Shown: in pieces, positions 37,315 through 46,595 of the stretch
How the letters are laid out: each line of letters opens with the position of its first letter
How positions within the stretch are numbered: the stretch's first letter is position 1
Origin: Porodaedalea pini
Lineage: Eukaryota; Basidiomycota; Agaricomycetes; Hymenochaetales; Hymenochaetaceae
Reading direction: 5' to 3'
Assembly: GCA_002794775.1 (NCBI GenBank)
Contig: NBAY01000001.1
Coordinates: 682,001 to 746,000 of the forward strand
DNA length: 64,000 nt
Notes under the pieces: model-generated
Database searches by the model: none
What the model was told of the DNA's origin: nothing
Seen by the model: only the letters and a program-made list of their open reading frames with translations
Translations under genes and position numbers: made by a program

Positions 37315-39251
37315 TTAAGAGAAATAACTACGAATATCAGCCTGGTTTAGACCCTTGTTAATCTCCTTCTGAAGCTCCCGTCGCAGCTTTGGTAACAGCT
37401 TGTGTGCCTGACTGAACTCTGCACTGGTCCAGCTTTGAAAAAGCGCATTGAGCTGCAAGAGTGCATGGCAAGCCTCTGGGAGGCTCATGAGTGGCTCTGG
37501 TTCTGGTTCTGGAGGTTCTAGCTCAGGAATGTGCTGGCCTTCTGCCTCCATTTGGTTCAGCCTAACCTGTGAGATAATTTCATCGTCCATCCACTCGGCC
37601 TCTGTGATTTTCTCACCCTCCACATCAAGAAGTTCTTCAACCTTCTGCACGTCCTTGGTTCCAGCTTCCATAGAAAGTTCCTTCAGTGCTTCTTCAAGTT
37701 CTGTAACGGCCTTCTCGACTCCGACATCCTGGTTTATAGTTCTGACCGCCGAGTCAGATGTGCCTGTGCTAAGAATACCTGCATGCTTCCAGCAGTTTGT
37801 GACGGTTTTCAGTGTTATTAGGTCCCAAGCTTCCATAACAAGATGCATTCCCTGAAGCTGATTGATAAAATATATCTTTTCAGCCCCTTCTTCATAATAA
37901 CCGAGAGCACCAAGAATGAACAAGCACTGATAATGTGCCTTGAATGCACGAATAATCCCGGTGTCCATTGGCTGGATGTGTGACGTCATATTTGGGTCAA
38001 GGAAAATAACCTCTGTGTTTGTAAGCGCCTTTGGATCAAAAATGTGAGATGGTGCATTGTCGATTGTGAGGCAAATCTTGTGCTCCTGAGTGCACATATC
38101 TCTGTCAAGGTCCTCAAGAAAACTTGATAAAGTTTATTATCAATTAATGGATAAGAAATAAAATAAATTTTCACTCACATCTTGAAAACTGAGCCTGTCA
38201 TCCATGCTTTTTTATTCCAAAAGTAGTAAAATCCAAGATCAACACCTTCTTTCTTCTGGAAGCACCGAGGTTTACATGCATGGCCTAAAAAAAGAGGAGC
38301 CCTAATATCTGATCCATCCGAGTTTGTAATTAACCCAAGTGTAATTCGTGTTTTGTCCCCTTTTTCACCAGAAATCTGCTGTGTAGTGAGTGTGCAATCT
38401 GGTGGCATCCTATGATAGAGGCCTGTTTTATCAAAATTGTATATGTCACATGGTTTGTAACCCGAAAGAGTGGTCTGGAGATGCTTCCAAGCGGCTGTGA
38501 CATCATCAGGGGAAATAGAAGCAGCCTCACCATGAAGCCGGATTTCTCGAAGCCCATGTCGTTGCTTGAATGATTCAACCCAGCCATTGGAAAGGGAAAG
38601 GCGCAGATCATCCGGGATTCCAAGCTGATTAGCAAATTGCTCAGCTTTGACTTTGAGAACCACACTCGTAATATTGATTCAGCCTTGAGCAGTATTAACC
38701 CAAAATGTAAGTGCTTCCTCCAATTGAGGAAGTTTCACAGTCTGGGGCCGTGAAAAAAATACAAATTGGGGATCCTCCTGAGCTGCTTTCCATAATTCAT
38801 TTCGCTTTGCCACGATATCGTGTACGGTAGACTGGTTAAGCTTGGGCCATTTAAAATGGAAATGCTCAGCAATTTTGTGCTGCAGTAGATCCTTCCCAGG
38901 ACCTTTGGTGAAGTTGAGAATTTCAAGCCAATCACCATTAGTGTAGGAAACACGCTTCTGCACTGGGTGAACAGTGGCTGTAATAGACCACTTTCCGAAG
39001 GTCTTAGGCTTTGCTATTTTCCCATGCGATGGCTTCTTTGGTGGGGCATCAACTTCAGGAAGTGAAGGAAGCACAGGTGTGGGAAGTGCAGGAAGCACAG
39101 GAAGTGTGGGAAGTGCGATAAGTGCAGTTGGCTCTGGTCCGGGGCCAGTGAGAGGTATAGGAGAGCTGTCGCATGAGTGTGACCATTGGATTTCACTGGC
39201 ATCCTTCAAGGTGCCATCTGGGTTCTGAGCACAACCTAGCTCCTGAGACAT
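37315..39251 (-). pseudogene. Pogo-like DDE transposase with one in-frame stop
   Basis: The start is at 39251 (MSQELGCAQNPDG). A Pro/Leu-rich leader precedes a psq-like helix-turn-helix (QKRVSYTNGDWLEILNF...), and then a CENP-B/Tc5-type HTH (NGWVESFKQRHGLREIRLHG). The DDE_1 catalytic residues are visible: Asp in YNFDKTGLYHRMP, Asp in CLTIDNAPSH and Asp in HIQPMDTGIIRAFKAHY. A 56-nt GT-AG intron (38123-38178) joins GSVFKI to FLEDLDRD. The tail is acidic and ends QADIRSYFS at 37315. The only defect seen is a TGA at 38679-38681 between the two DNA-binding helices, so this copy is probably not autonomous but decayed recently. Confidence 0.88.
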
Positions 39252-39549
39252 GGTGAAGATAGAGCAGTAAGGGTATTTGACAGGTGTTTTTTTTTTACTT
39301 ATCTATCTACTTTCTGCACACCACGAAAATCATCGCTTGCCAAGCCACAGCCCATCACAAGAGCATCCATATGGGGGTATATGATCACCTGATGACCTCT
39401 AGATAAGCATTTTCGGTTTAAATTTTTGTTCAAATCTTAATGTCAAATGCTTATGGGGATAATGCTTATAGGACCCTGAATTCTCTGCCTACCGAGTTCG
39501 GTGGATCAAAAAATCAATGCTTATGTACAGGTAATGCTTATGCACCAGT

Positions 39550-39572
39550 ATGCTTATACACAGGTTCGACTG
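39550..39572 (-). repeat. Right terminal inverted repeat of the pogo-like element
   Basis: It is the partner of 37106-37128 and is followed by TA at 39573-39574. Confidence 0.92.
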
Positions 39573-40112
39573 TATACAATCATCCCCCACCATTTCAATA
39601 TTTCCTTTTCACTGACGGTTCTATCATTGATTCAGATGGCGTCCCCACCAGCGGTCATGGATATTCCATTATGCATAACCGACACGAGTTGGCATCCTTT
39701 TCTTCAGAGGCACATATACACTCAAATATCCTCTTTGAAGAACAACAAGCCCTCATCGCAGGCATTGCGTGATTTACTTCCATGTTTGCCAATTGCCACA
39801 ACCCTCTTTTCTTGTGTGTTGTCACAGACTCAGCGACTTGCGCTCGACTTATTTTCAAGGACAACTACTGTCATGTGTCCTTCATCATTGCTTTCTGCAG
39901 ATATTGCGGCATATTCCTAGCCATGCATCACCCATTATCAACCATTATGGTTCAGTGGCTACCCTCTCATATGGGGCTCCCTGGTAACGCTCGAGCAGAT
40001 CAGCTCACCATTCAAGCTGCCAAATCTCTGCATTGACAGCCTGCGCCAGATACCCATCTCAATATCAATGCCCGCTTTATGGCCAATCTACTCGCCAAGT
40101 GGAAAAACCGCC

Positions 40113-40327
40113 TGTTGAACTATAAATAACTGACGGATACTTGCCTGAGCAAATATCTGTCACTGGTCACATGACTGACTTCCAGAACTCCGACTATATG
40201 CTCATATGACTATGCACCATATGCTCACTATACTCTTTATAGTAAACTATTCAATTGTACTGTATATAAGGACAGGCACTCTCGCCCCTAATCTATAGCT
40301 TTGTCCCACTTTTCTGCTCGTCTAAGA
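40113..40327 (+). repeat. Copia 5' LTR
   Basis: It begins TGTTGAACTATAAATAAC and contains TATATAA at 40263-40269, a plausible promoter. It matches 51272-51486 except at two seen positions. Confidence 0.92.
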
Positions 40328-40338
40328 GGTTATGAGCC
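40328..40338 (+). other. Copia primer-binding site, half-tRNA type
   Basis: GGTTATGAGCC follows the 5' LTR directly. It is complementary to the anticodon stem-loop region of initiator tRNA-Met (GGCUCAUAACC). This suggests priming by an internal tRNA-iMet fragment, as described for copia of Drosophila. Confidence 0.6.
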
Positions 40339-40750
40339 TTGGCTCCCTCCTACTCATTGCACTCCTCACTATTGCATGTCAGACCGTCCTCCTCATTCAC
40401 CAACACCACCACTACCAACTACTCCTAAACCAACTACTGGCACTCGTCCTCGCACTCGTGCACAAACACAGGGTGAACAACTAGCTGCAACTACTAGCAG
40501 TACTACTCAAACTCCTACTCCACCCACATCTACTGCCACACCAGCGCAACTTGAGCGCGACTTTGAAACACTACCGCCAATACCAGAGCGCGTTACTCCA
40601 CCTACTGAACCATCAGAAGGCGAACTAACTGACCCTACTACAGTGCCGCCTACTCGCACTCAGCGCATTCCCCGCCGCGAATCACCAATAATGTCAGCAC
40701 TTAAAGCAGATGAAATAATCAAACTATTTGACGGCATCGAACCACTCGAC

Positions 40751-41175
40751 TGTTAGGCGGGAGCCCGGGAGACGACTCGGACTGGGCAGGCCTCGGCTGA
40801 CTGTCGTCTGGGACGTGCTATACTCGAGCGTAGACTCGGGACACGCTTACTCAGGCTAGGTCGTCGCGGAGGTAAGAGGATTAATACACATCTAAACTAA
40901 TACAAGGGGGACGAGTCTCACCTAGGTCGTCGCGGAGGTAAGAGGAAAAGCAGAACAAGGAGTTCATGCGATTCCTGAGACCTTATATAGCGACGACCGT
41001 GGGACTATATTACCTAACATTATATAACGAGTGGGAATGGAACGAATGAAGGTCGCGTGAAAGGAGTGTGGGAAATGATTGGAAAGATGATTAATTATAA
41101 TGAAAAAGGAGCGGTTAAAAGGAAAGAAATGGTAAAGGGAAAATCAAGGAAAAGGCGAAGGTTCGAGTTCTAACA
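40751..41175 (-). repeat. Gypsy 3' LTR (in element sense)
   Basis: It is identical to 46596-47020. An internal 25-bp direct repeat lies at 40856-40880 and 40922-40946. Confidence 0.95.
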
Positions 41176-41187
41176 TTACCCCCCCTT
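41176..41187 (-). other. Gypsy polypurine tract inside the pol stop region
   Basis: The sense strand reads TGAAGGGGGGGTAA just before the LTR. The purine run encodes the last residues of Pol (LKGG) and includes the stop codon. Confidence 0.75.
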
Positions 41188-44100
41188 CAAGGTTGGGTGT
41201 CCCGACCAACCATGATCGCGGTCGTCTGGCTCGGTGTTGGCGAAGAGCGGACGGAGTCGTTGACGAGGGATTTCGAGTCTCCGAGGTGCACCGGGATGTT
41301 TGAGGTAGAACTCAGCGATCGCCTCCTTCGCGTTTTCGCCGAAGTCCGTCTCAGGCTGCCAGGTAGGTTCATTGTAGCCGACCCACTTGACAAGGTACTG
41401 TAGTTTCCCTCGGTGCAGACGTGAGTCTAAGACTTCCTCGAGTTCGTATTCCTCCTCGTTGTCGATGATGTCTGGCGGCGGCGGTGGTGGTTGCTTCTGG
41501 CTTTCAAAGGACGGTCTGACGGCGGGTTTCAACAGGGCTTCGTTGAAGACAGGGTGGACTTTTTTCCATCGCTTCGGGAGTTTGAGCTTGTATGCGCTCG
41601 CTCCTACTTTGTCGACGATGTCAAAGGGACCGTACCATTTGTCGGCAAGCTTCTTCGTGGGCGAATCTGTGCTGATATTTCGTCCATCGAGGAAGACCTT
41701 ATCGCCAGCCTTGTACTCTACCGAAGCTCCTGCCGTTCGATCATGGTAGCGTTTCATGTCGTCTGCCGCTTTGACCAGGTTGTCCTTCGCGACACGATGA
41801 GTCTCTTTTATGTGTTTCGCGAATTCTTCCGCCGACATGTTGGTAGACGAGGTTCGTGTCGTGTCAAAGCTCATGGGGTGACGTCCTGTGTTCGCGTAGA
41901 AAGGGGACATCTTCGTCGCCGAATGTTCGCGGTTATTGTACGCAAACTCTGCGAGGGGGAGCCAGTCTTTCCAGTCCGATTGGCGATGGTTCACGAAGAG
42001 CCTAAGATACTGTTCGAGCTCTTGGTTAACGCGTTCTGTCTGACCATCTGTCTGTGGGTGGTACGCCGTCGACGGGTTGCCTTCGATGTGTAGGAGTTTG
42101 TACAGCTCCTTCATCATTGATGCGTCAAACTGTGTGCCTCGGTCATGGATGATCTTCTTCGGCAAGCCGTGAAGGCGGAAGACTTGGTCTCGGTACAGCT
42201 GGGCCATGCCTTCTGCTGACAGCCTTGTCGATGTCAGGATCGCGTGCATTTGTTTCGAGAACCTGTCGACGAAGACACAGATTGCGTTGTGCCCCTTGGA
42301 GTCTGGGAGTTCTCCGATGAGGTCGACCGTGACGATTTCCCATGGGCCTTCCGGGACCGTGTTTGGGTGAAGTGGCCTTGATCTCGATGTTCTCAGAGCC
42401 TTCGTCCGCTGGCAACGGTCGCATCCTCGGACGTATGCTCGAACGTCGGAGAACATCGACGCCCACCAGAAGTCTCGACGTACCAGTTCGACCGTCTTTG
42501 ACGATCCGGGATGTCCTGCCAGGGTCGAGTCGTGGCATTCCCGTAAAACCGCTTCCTTCATCGTCGACGGCACGTACACCTTGCCTTTCATCCGCCACAA
42601 CCCGTCGACCTTCACCATATTCGTTGGCCTCTCCGACTTGTCTTGCGCTCTCTGCGCGTCACCCACTCGTTCCAACACTTCCTCACGCGACGTCCTCACC
42701 ACTCCACGGTTCAGCCACTTGTCCTTGATGAACACGACGTCATCGTTGTCATCCTTTCCCTCATCGTAGCCTGCCTTGCGTGACAGAAGGTCCGCCTTGC
42801 CCATCGTCTTCCCCGACTTGTGCTCGAGGTGGAAGTCGAATTCCTCGAGTTCTGTCCGCCAGCGAGCTTGTCGATAGCTCAGTTTCTGTGCCGACCTGAA
42901 GTAGGTGAGGTTGGCATGGTCGGACCAGATCTCGATCTTGTGGCGAGCGCCCAGGAGGTATTGACGCCATTCCTTGAGTGCCGAGACGATTGCGAGCATT
43001 TCCTTGTCGTAGATCTCGTAGTTTCGTTCGGCCGGTAGGAGCGCTTCTGACCTATAGGCGACTACCCTCCACTTGCCTTCCTGTTTCTGCAATAGCACGC
43101 CTCCGAGTGCGAAGTTAGACGAGTCCGCCTCAACGCGGAAAGGGCCCTCGTCGTTGGCGATGGCCAGGACTGGAGGTGAGCAGAGACGTCGTCTCAGCTC
43201 CTCGAACGCCTCCTGCTGTTCGGTCTCCCATACCCAGTCCTTCTTGCCCGTCAGCGACGTCAGCGGATGGACCACTTTGCTGTAGTCCTTGATGAACCGT
43301 CGTAGCCAATTACCCATGCCGAGGAACTGTTGTAGCTCCTTGAGGTTTCGTGGGACTGGCCAGTTCGCAATTGCCTCCGTCTTTGCTGGGTCCGCCTTGA
43401 TCTCGCCGTTGCCGATGATGTGACCGAGATACTTAACGACCTTGGCATCGAATTCGCACTTTTCTGGTTTTAAGTACAGGCCGTTTTCCCGGAGGATCTG
43501 AAGTACGCGCCTCGACGTGTCGATGTGCTCCTCAATGGTTTCTGAGAGGATCAGTATGTCGTCGAGGTATACGATGATCAAGTTTGCGTAGATCAGTTCT
43601 TTGAAGATGTGGTTGACGAACGCTTGGAACGTCGCCGGCGCATTACAAAGACCGAAAAACATGACTGTTGGCTCGAAGAGGCCCATGTTCGTGCAAAATG
43701 CCGCCTTCCACTCGTCGCCTTCGCGGATCCGGACGTTGTAGTATCCCCATCGAAGGTCAAGCTTAGTGATGTATTTCGCCTTCTTGACCTTATCAACAAG
43801 TTCGTCGATTAGAGGAAGGGGGTACTTATTCTTGATCGTGCCTTCGTTGAGTTTGCGGTAATCCTGGATCGGGCGTAGCGATTTGTCGGCCTTCTTTATG
43901 AAGAAGAAGGGTGACGCCATGGGCGATATCGACCGTCGAATGCGACCTGACTTCAGATTTTCATCGAGGAAGTCCTTGAGCGACTGCTGCTCCGTTGGCA
44001 TGAGCGGGTAGATCTTACAGTCGCTCGGTTTGAAGTCGGGTTTCAAGTCGATGACATGGTCCCATGGGCGATGTTCCGGTAGCTTCTCGAAACCTTTCTC

Positions 44101-44823
44101 GCTGAAGACGTCGGCGTAGTCGTTGAGGTATGTGGGCCAAGACATCTTGTCCATTCGCACCTCTCTCACCCCCTTCGTCTCTTCCACCGCTCTCCACACC
44201 TTCCGCATGCCTTCCTCCACGTTCCTCTCCACTACACACTCACTCGGGCAACGCGTAAAGTCGAGTGTTCCCGTCTGCCAGTCGACCTCCGGGTTGTGTC
44301 GACGAAGCCAGTCATACCCTAGAAAGATGTTTGACGATGCCAAGGAGGTTACCGCCAGGACGATTTGTTCTTTATGATGACCGATCGTAAGTTCGACGTC
44401 GACGTATTCCTCGATCAATCCGGCCTCGTTGTGTGTGCCGTCGGCATTGAGTACCGCAAGGGGTCGGATATAACGCTTCGTCTCCAGTCCGTACCGTTTG
44501 ACGAACCTTACATCAATGCACGATCCTGTACATCCCGAATCCACGAGTGCGTGTGCGTCCACCTCCCTCACTTCACCTTCCACGCTGTGTCCGACGTTCA
44601 GGAGAAGGTCCAGCTGGCGTCCGCCAGTTCCTCTCATGAACAGCTGCTCATATTCTTCTCTCTCTTTCACACCGGTGGGGACTTCATACTCTGGGGAACC
44701 ATCGACGTCGTTTGCATCTACGTGTTGTACAGACGGTTGGTTATATTTTAACGAGTACGGATCCGAAGTCCCTTGTTCTTCTCGGTCAGTCGCCCCGATG
44801 GCTACGCCTGACCACTCGCAAAA
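41176..44823 (-). CDS. Gypsy Pol polyprotein (protease, RT, RNase H, integrase, chromodomain)
   Basis: The frame is open from within the gag overlap, with no ATG before the protease, so expression as a Gag-Pol fusion is likely. Domains in order: aspartic protease (ALVDSGCTGSCID), reverse transcriptase (IQDYRKLNEGTIKNKYPLPL, KLDLRWGYYNVRI, active site VYLDDILI), RNase H (FRVEADSSNFALGGVLLQ) and integrase. Integrase has the zinc finger (RECHDST...CDRCQRTK) and DDE core (TVDLIGELPD, IHDRGTQFD, AYHPQTDGQTERVNQELE). A chromodomain follows (VLDSRLHRGKLQYLVKWVGY). Over 1,200 codons are uninterrupted. The stop codon 41178-41176 abuts the 3' LTR. Confidence 0.95.
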   Translation of the reverse strand, partial: FCEWSGVAIGATDREEQGTSDPYSLKYNQPSVQHVDANDVDGSPEYEVPTGVKEREEYEQLFMRGTGGRQLDLLLNVGHSVEGEVREVDAHALVDSGCTGSCIDVRFVKRYGLETKRYIRPLAVLNADGTHNEAGLIEEYVDVELTIGHHKEQIVLAVTSLASSNIFLGYDWLRRHNPEVDWQTGTLDFTRCPSECVVERNVEEGMRKVWRAVEETKGVREVRMDKMSWPTYLNDYADVFSEKGFEKLPEHRPWDHVIDLKPDFKPSDCKIYPLMPTEQQSLKDFLDENLKSGRIRRSISPMASPFFFIKKADKSLRPIQDYRKLNEGTIKNKYPLPLIDELVDKVKKAKYITKLDLRWGYYNVRIREGDEWKAAFCTNMGLFEPTVMFFGLCNAPATFQAFVNHIFKELIYANLIIVYLDDILILSETIEEHIDTSRRVLQILRENGLYLKPEKCEFDAKVVKYLGHIIGNGEIKADPAKTEAIANWPVPRNLKELQQFLGMGNWLRRFIKDYSKVVHPLTSLTGKKDWVWETEQQEAFEELRRRLCSPPVLAIANDEGPFRVEADSSNFALGGVLLQKQEGKWRVVAYRSEALLPAERNYEIYDKEMLAIVSALKEWRQYLLGARHKIEIWSDHANLTYFRSAQKLSYRQARWRTELEEFDFHLEHKSGKTMGKADLLSRKAGYDEGKDDNDDVVFIKDKWLNRGVVRTSREEVLERVGDAQRAQDKSERPTNMVKVDGLWRMKGKVYVPSTMKEAVLRECHDSTLAGHPGSSKTVELVRRDFWWASMFSDVRAYVRGCDRCQRTKALRTSRSRPLHPNTVPEGPWEIVTVDLIGELPDSKGHNAICVFVDRFSKQMHAILTSTRLSAEGMAQLYRDQVFRLHGLPKKIIHDRGTQFDASMMKELYKLLHIEGNPSTAYHPQTDGQTERVNQELEQYLRLFVNHRQSDWKDWLPLAEFAYNNREHSATKMSPFYANTGRHPMSFDTTRTSSTNMSAEEFAKHIKETHRVAKDNLVKAADDMKRYHDRTAGASVEYKAGDKVFLDGRNISTDSPTKKLADKWYGPFDIVDKVGASAYKLKLPKRWKKVHPVFNEALLKPAVRPSFESQKQPPPPPPDIIDNEEEYELEEVLDSRLHRGKLQYLVKWVGYNEPTWQPETDFGENAKEAIAEFYLKHPGAPRRLEIPRQRLRPLFANTEPDDRDHGWSGHPTLKGG

Positions 44824-44826
44824 CCC
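44784..44826 (-). promoter_or_regulatory. Predicted -1 ribosomal frameshift signal between gag and pol
   Basis: In the gag frame the mRNA reads G GGT TTT (44826-44820), a canonical X XXY YYZ heptamer. A 6-nt spacer (44819-44814) precedes a perfect 6-bp stem, GGTCAG (44813-44808) with CTGACC (44789-44784). After a -1 slip the pol frame is open with no stop, whereas in-frame reading ends 16 nt further at the gag stop. Confidence 0.72.
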
Positions 44827-45884
44827 TGCGAGTCGACGACCTCTTCGTCATTCTCTCCTTCCTCCACATAGTCCTCCACCGTCGACCTCCGAGTGTCCAC
44901 GACTTCCTCGAAGGCCGATTCCTTCATCGCGCCGAGCTCGTCCGCTAGGATACGGCGTTCGCCTGGTGCCATTAGTTCCAGCATGCGCTGGATGATCGGC
45001 TTTCCCTGCGGGCACTTGTCCTTGAAATGGCCCAGCCCGCCGCAGATCCAGCACGCGCGTCGTCGTTGCGCCTCGTTCATCGAGACGTCCATCGGTTGAC
45101 CGGCGCCTCCGAAAGTGACGCCGGTCGCGTCGCGTCTGTCGACGTGAGGGGCCGCTACCTGACGGCGAGCCGGGGGTCCTTGTTGTTGTTGCGGGCGAGG
45201 CTGAGGTATAAACGGGCGGCCTCGTTGGATCGCGCGGATCTGTTGTTCGCCGCGATCGATTTCGATAGCCTTGTTTTTCCAGTCCTCGTACTTTGTCGGG
45301 ACCGGCGTTGACCTCAGGACTCCGCGCACTACTTCGATGTTCATCGCGCGTTTGAGACGATCGCAGATGATGCCGTCGTCCTTCAGTTCCGCACGCTTGA
45401 TGATGACGTCGAGCTGTTGGAAGAACTTATCTGCGGTGAGGTCCTTTTGAACTTTCTCCCGGAACTCCTTCAGCGCCGCTTCCTTACGATTCGGGTCGTC
45501 GAACGAGGCGTCGAGTCGTTCCTGGAATCTCTCCCAGCTGTCGGTGAAGGTGACGATTCCCGACGTTGTCGACTCCTCGACATAGTTCTGCGCCCACGTC
45601 GCCGCGTTACCACCCTTCAGGTAGGAGAGAGCTACATAGATCTTACTCTCCGACGTAGGGTATCGGTTCGGGTTTGCGGATACAAAGAGAAGGACTTCTC
45701 GTCTGAAGTCGAGGTAGTCGTCGCCACCAGTGAATTCACGTGGTCGGGCGACTTCGATGTTGGGGGTCGGGGGATTAGCGACCGCGACCGGTGCCGGGGC
45801 GTTGTTCGCCTGATGGGCGAAGGCGTTCGCAACGATGGCCGCGATCTGCGCCATTTGCTGTTGGCTAAAACCTTCTGTTGACAT
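44802..45884 (-). CDS. Gypsy Gag polyprotein
   Basis: Gag forms the virus-like particle and packages RNA. The annotated start is at 45884 (MSTEGFSQQQMAQIAAIV), giving 360 residues. The capsid region includes RPREFTGGDDYLDF, ALSYLKGGNAATWAQNY and TFTDSWERFQERLDASFDDPN, matching the Ty3 retrotransposon gag family. A Gln/Pro-rich linker leads to one zinc knuckle, CWICGGLGHFKDKC. The acidic tail ends VVDSQGFASGQA at the stop 44804-44802. The frame is open and coding-like for ~125 codons upstream of this ATG but has no other ATG, so the true N-terminus may be longer. The pol frame lies at -1. Confidence 0.93.
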   Translation of the reverse strand: MSTEGFSQQQMAQIAAIVANAFAHQANNAPAPVAVANPPTPNIEVARPREFTGGDDYLDFRREVLLFVSANPNRYPTSESKIYVALSYLKGGNAATWAQNYVEESTTSGIVTFTDSWERFQERLDASFDDPNRKEAALKEFREKVQKDLTADKFFQQLDVIIKRAELKDDGIICDRLKRAMNIEVVRGVLRSTPVPTKYEDWKNKAIEIDRGEQQIRAIQRGRPFIPQPRPQQQQGPPARRQVAAPHVDRRDATGVTFGGAGQPMDVSMNEAQRRRACWICGGLGHFKDKCPQGKPIIQRMLELMAPGERRILADELGAMKESAFEEVVDTRRSTVEDYVEEGENDEEVVDSQGFASGQA

Positions 45885-46583
45885 CGCGGGTTCGGGTGCG
45901 GGTGTCGAAGGTTCTGGAGGAGTCGGCGGTGAGGGATCTCTGTTGATTTCACGGTAAGGACCTGGGGTCGGCGGTAGGTTGATCGTGGATGTTGACGGTG
46001 CAGGTGACGATGGAGCGGCTGGGGGCCACCTTGCTCTTCTCCCTCGTTCGTCTGATGAATACCAGCTACGCCGGATTTCACTCCACCAGATGTCGTGAGT
46101 GACGCCGCTATTATTGGTCGCGACGTAGCCTGGTCGGTCTGGATCCCAACGGGCTGAAGCAGGGAGGGCCCGTTGCTGTTCGTCGGTGAGATCTATCTTG
46201 ACGTTGGCGGAGGAACAGGGATCGGTTGCGCGTTCGATCCGGGGTTACGCCAACGTTGAGCCGGTTCGTCAGCGAAGTTGATGACGAGGCGGTAGGATCC
46301 GAGCGAGATTACAAACGAGATTGTCGTTGAGGTTTGAACTCGTCTTGTTACCCACGTCCACGTTAGGTGCGTGCTCCACCAGAGGCTAACTCGTAAAGCC
46401 AGGGTTGGGAAATGTCGTTTGATATAATTACGTAATACACGAACGTCCGAAAACGTCCGGGCAGGGTTAAGGGTTTGTCGTTTAGGGGGTTTACACGTCA
46501 AGTCCGTCGAGGGGAGCGCTCCTCTAGACTGAGTGAAGGCGAGTCGACAGCGACGACGTACGCTGGGGATGAGCCTGGGTGAG
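45885..46583 (-). other. Gypsy leader between PBS and gag start
   Basis: A 102-codon ORF (46501-46193, MTCKPPKRQTLNPARTFS...) has protein-like content (TISFVISLGSYRLVINFADE). It overlaps a second open stretch in the gag frame (46262-45885) containing DLTDEQQRALPASARWDPDR and ends in Pro/Ser-rich sequence running into the gag ATG. These look like real coding sequence, perhaps a spliced or frameshifted Gag N-terminus. Confidence 0.45.
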
Positions 46584-46594
46584 GTTCTGCTTTT
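46584..46594 (-). other. Gypsy primer-binding site complementary to its own LTR (self-priming)
   Basis: In element sense, AAAAGCAGAAC lies one base after the 5' LTR. It is perfectly complementary over 11 nt to GTTCTGCTTTT at 46801-46791 in the LTR, the predicted 5' end of the RNA. This is the arrangement known for the fission-yeast element Tf1, where the RNA 5' end primes reverse transcription. No match to a tRNA 3' end (TGG start) is present. Confidence 0.75.
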
Positions 46595-46595
46595 A

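Larger units (their letters stand above)
37106..39572 (-). mobile_element. Pogo/Tigger-type (Tc1/mariner superfamily) DNA transposon inserted in the LINE
   Basis: The 2467-bp element is flanked by TA (37104-37105 and 39573-39574). Terminal inverted repeats of 23 bp differ at one base (37106-37128 against 39550-39572; left begins CAGTTGAACC, right complement CAGTCGAACC). Several copies of ATGCTTAT/ATAAGCAT sit inside both ends and are likely transposase-binding sites. The transposase gene is on the minus strand. RNase H of the host LINE resumes right after the element. Confidence 0.92.
34227..40112 (+). pseudogene. LINE ORF2 (endonuclease-RT-RNase H), broken and interrupted by the pogo element
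   Basis: The ORF starts MDKLTFLSFNVHE, typical of APE endonucleases. Stops at 34341 (TAG), 34563 (TAA) and 34566 (TGA) interrupt it. The endonuclease continues with IFVGDFNWHVAHW and TLDLALSS. A frameshift lies near 35680. The RT domain shows RPI...TMGKLFE (35760-35815), GFFDNISHPLL, GIPQGSPLSPLIS (~36195) and the active site YMDD (~36303). The reading is then cut by the pogo element at 37106. It resumes after 39574 with RNase H motifs (FTDGS near 39610; WLPSHMGLPGNARADQL near 39960) until the copia insertion at 40113. Confidence 0.85.

Noticed and set aside
41160..41175. tRNA B-box-like sequence GGTTCGAGTTC at the gypsy LTR end
   Set aside because: There is no A box or cloverleaf around it; it is simply the LTR terminus.
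45417..45881. 154-codon plus-strand ORF
   Set aside because: It lies antisense to the intact gypsy gag gene and has no motif.
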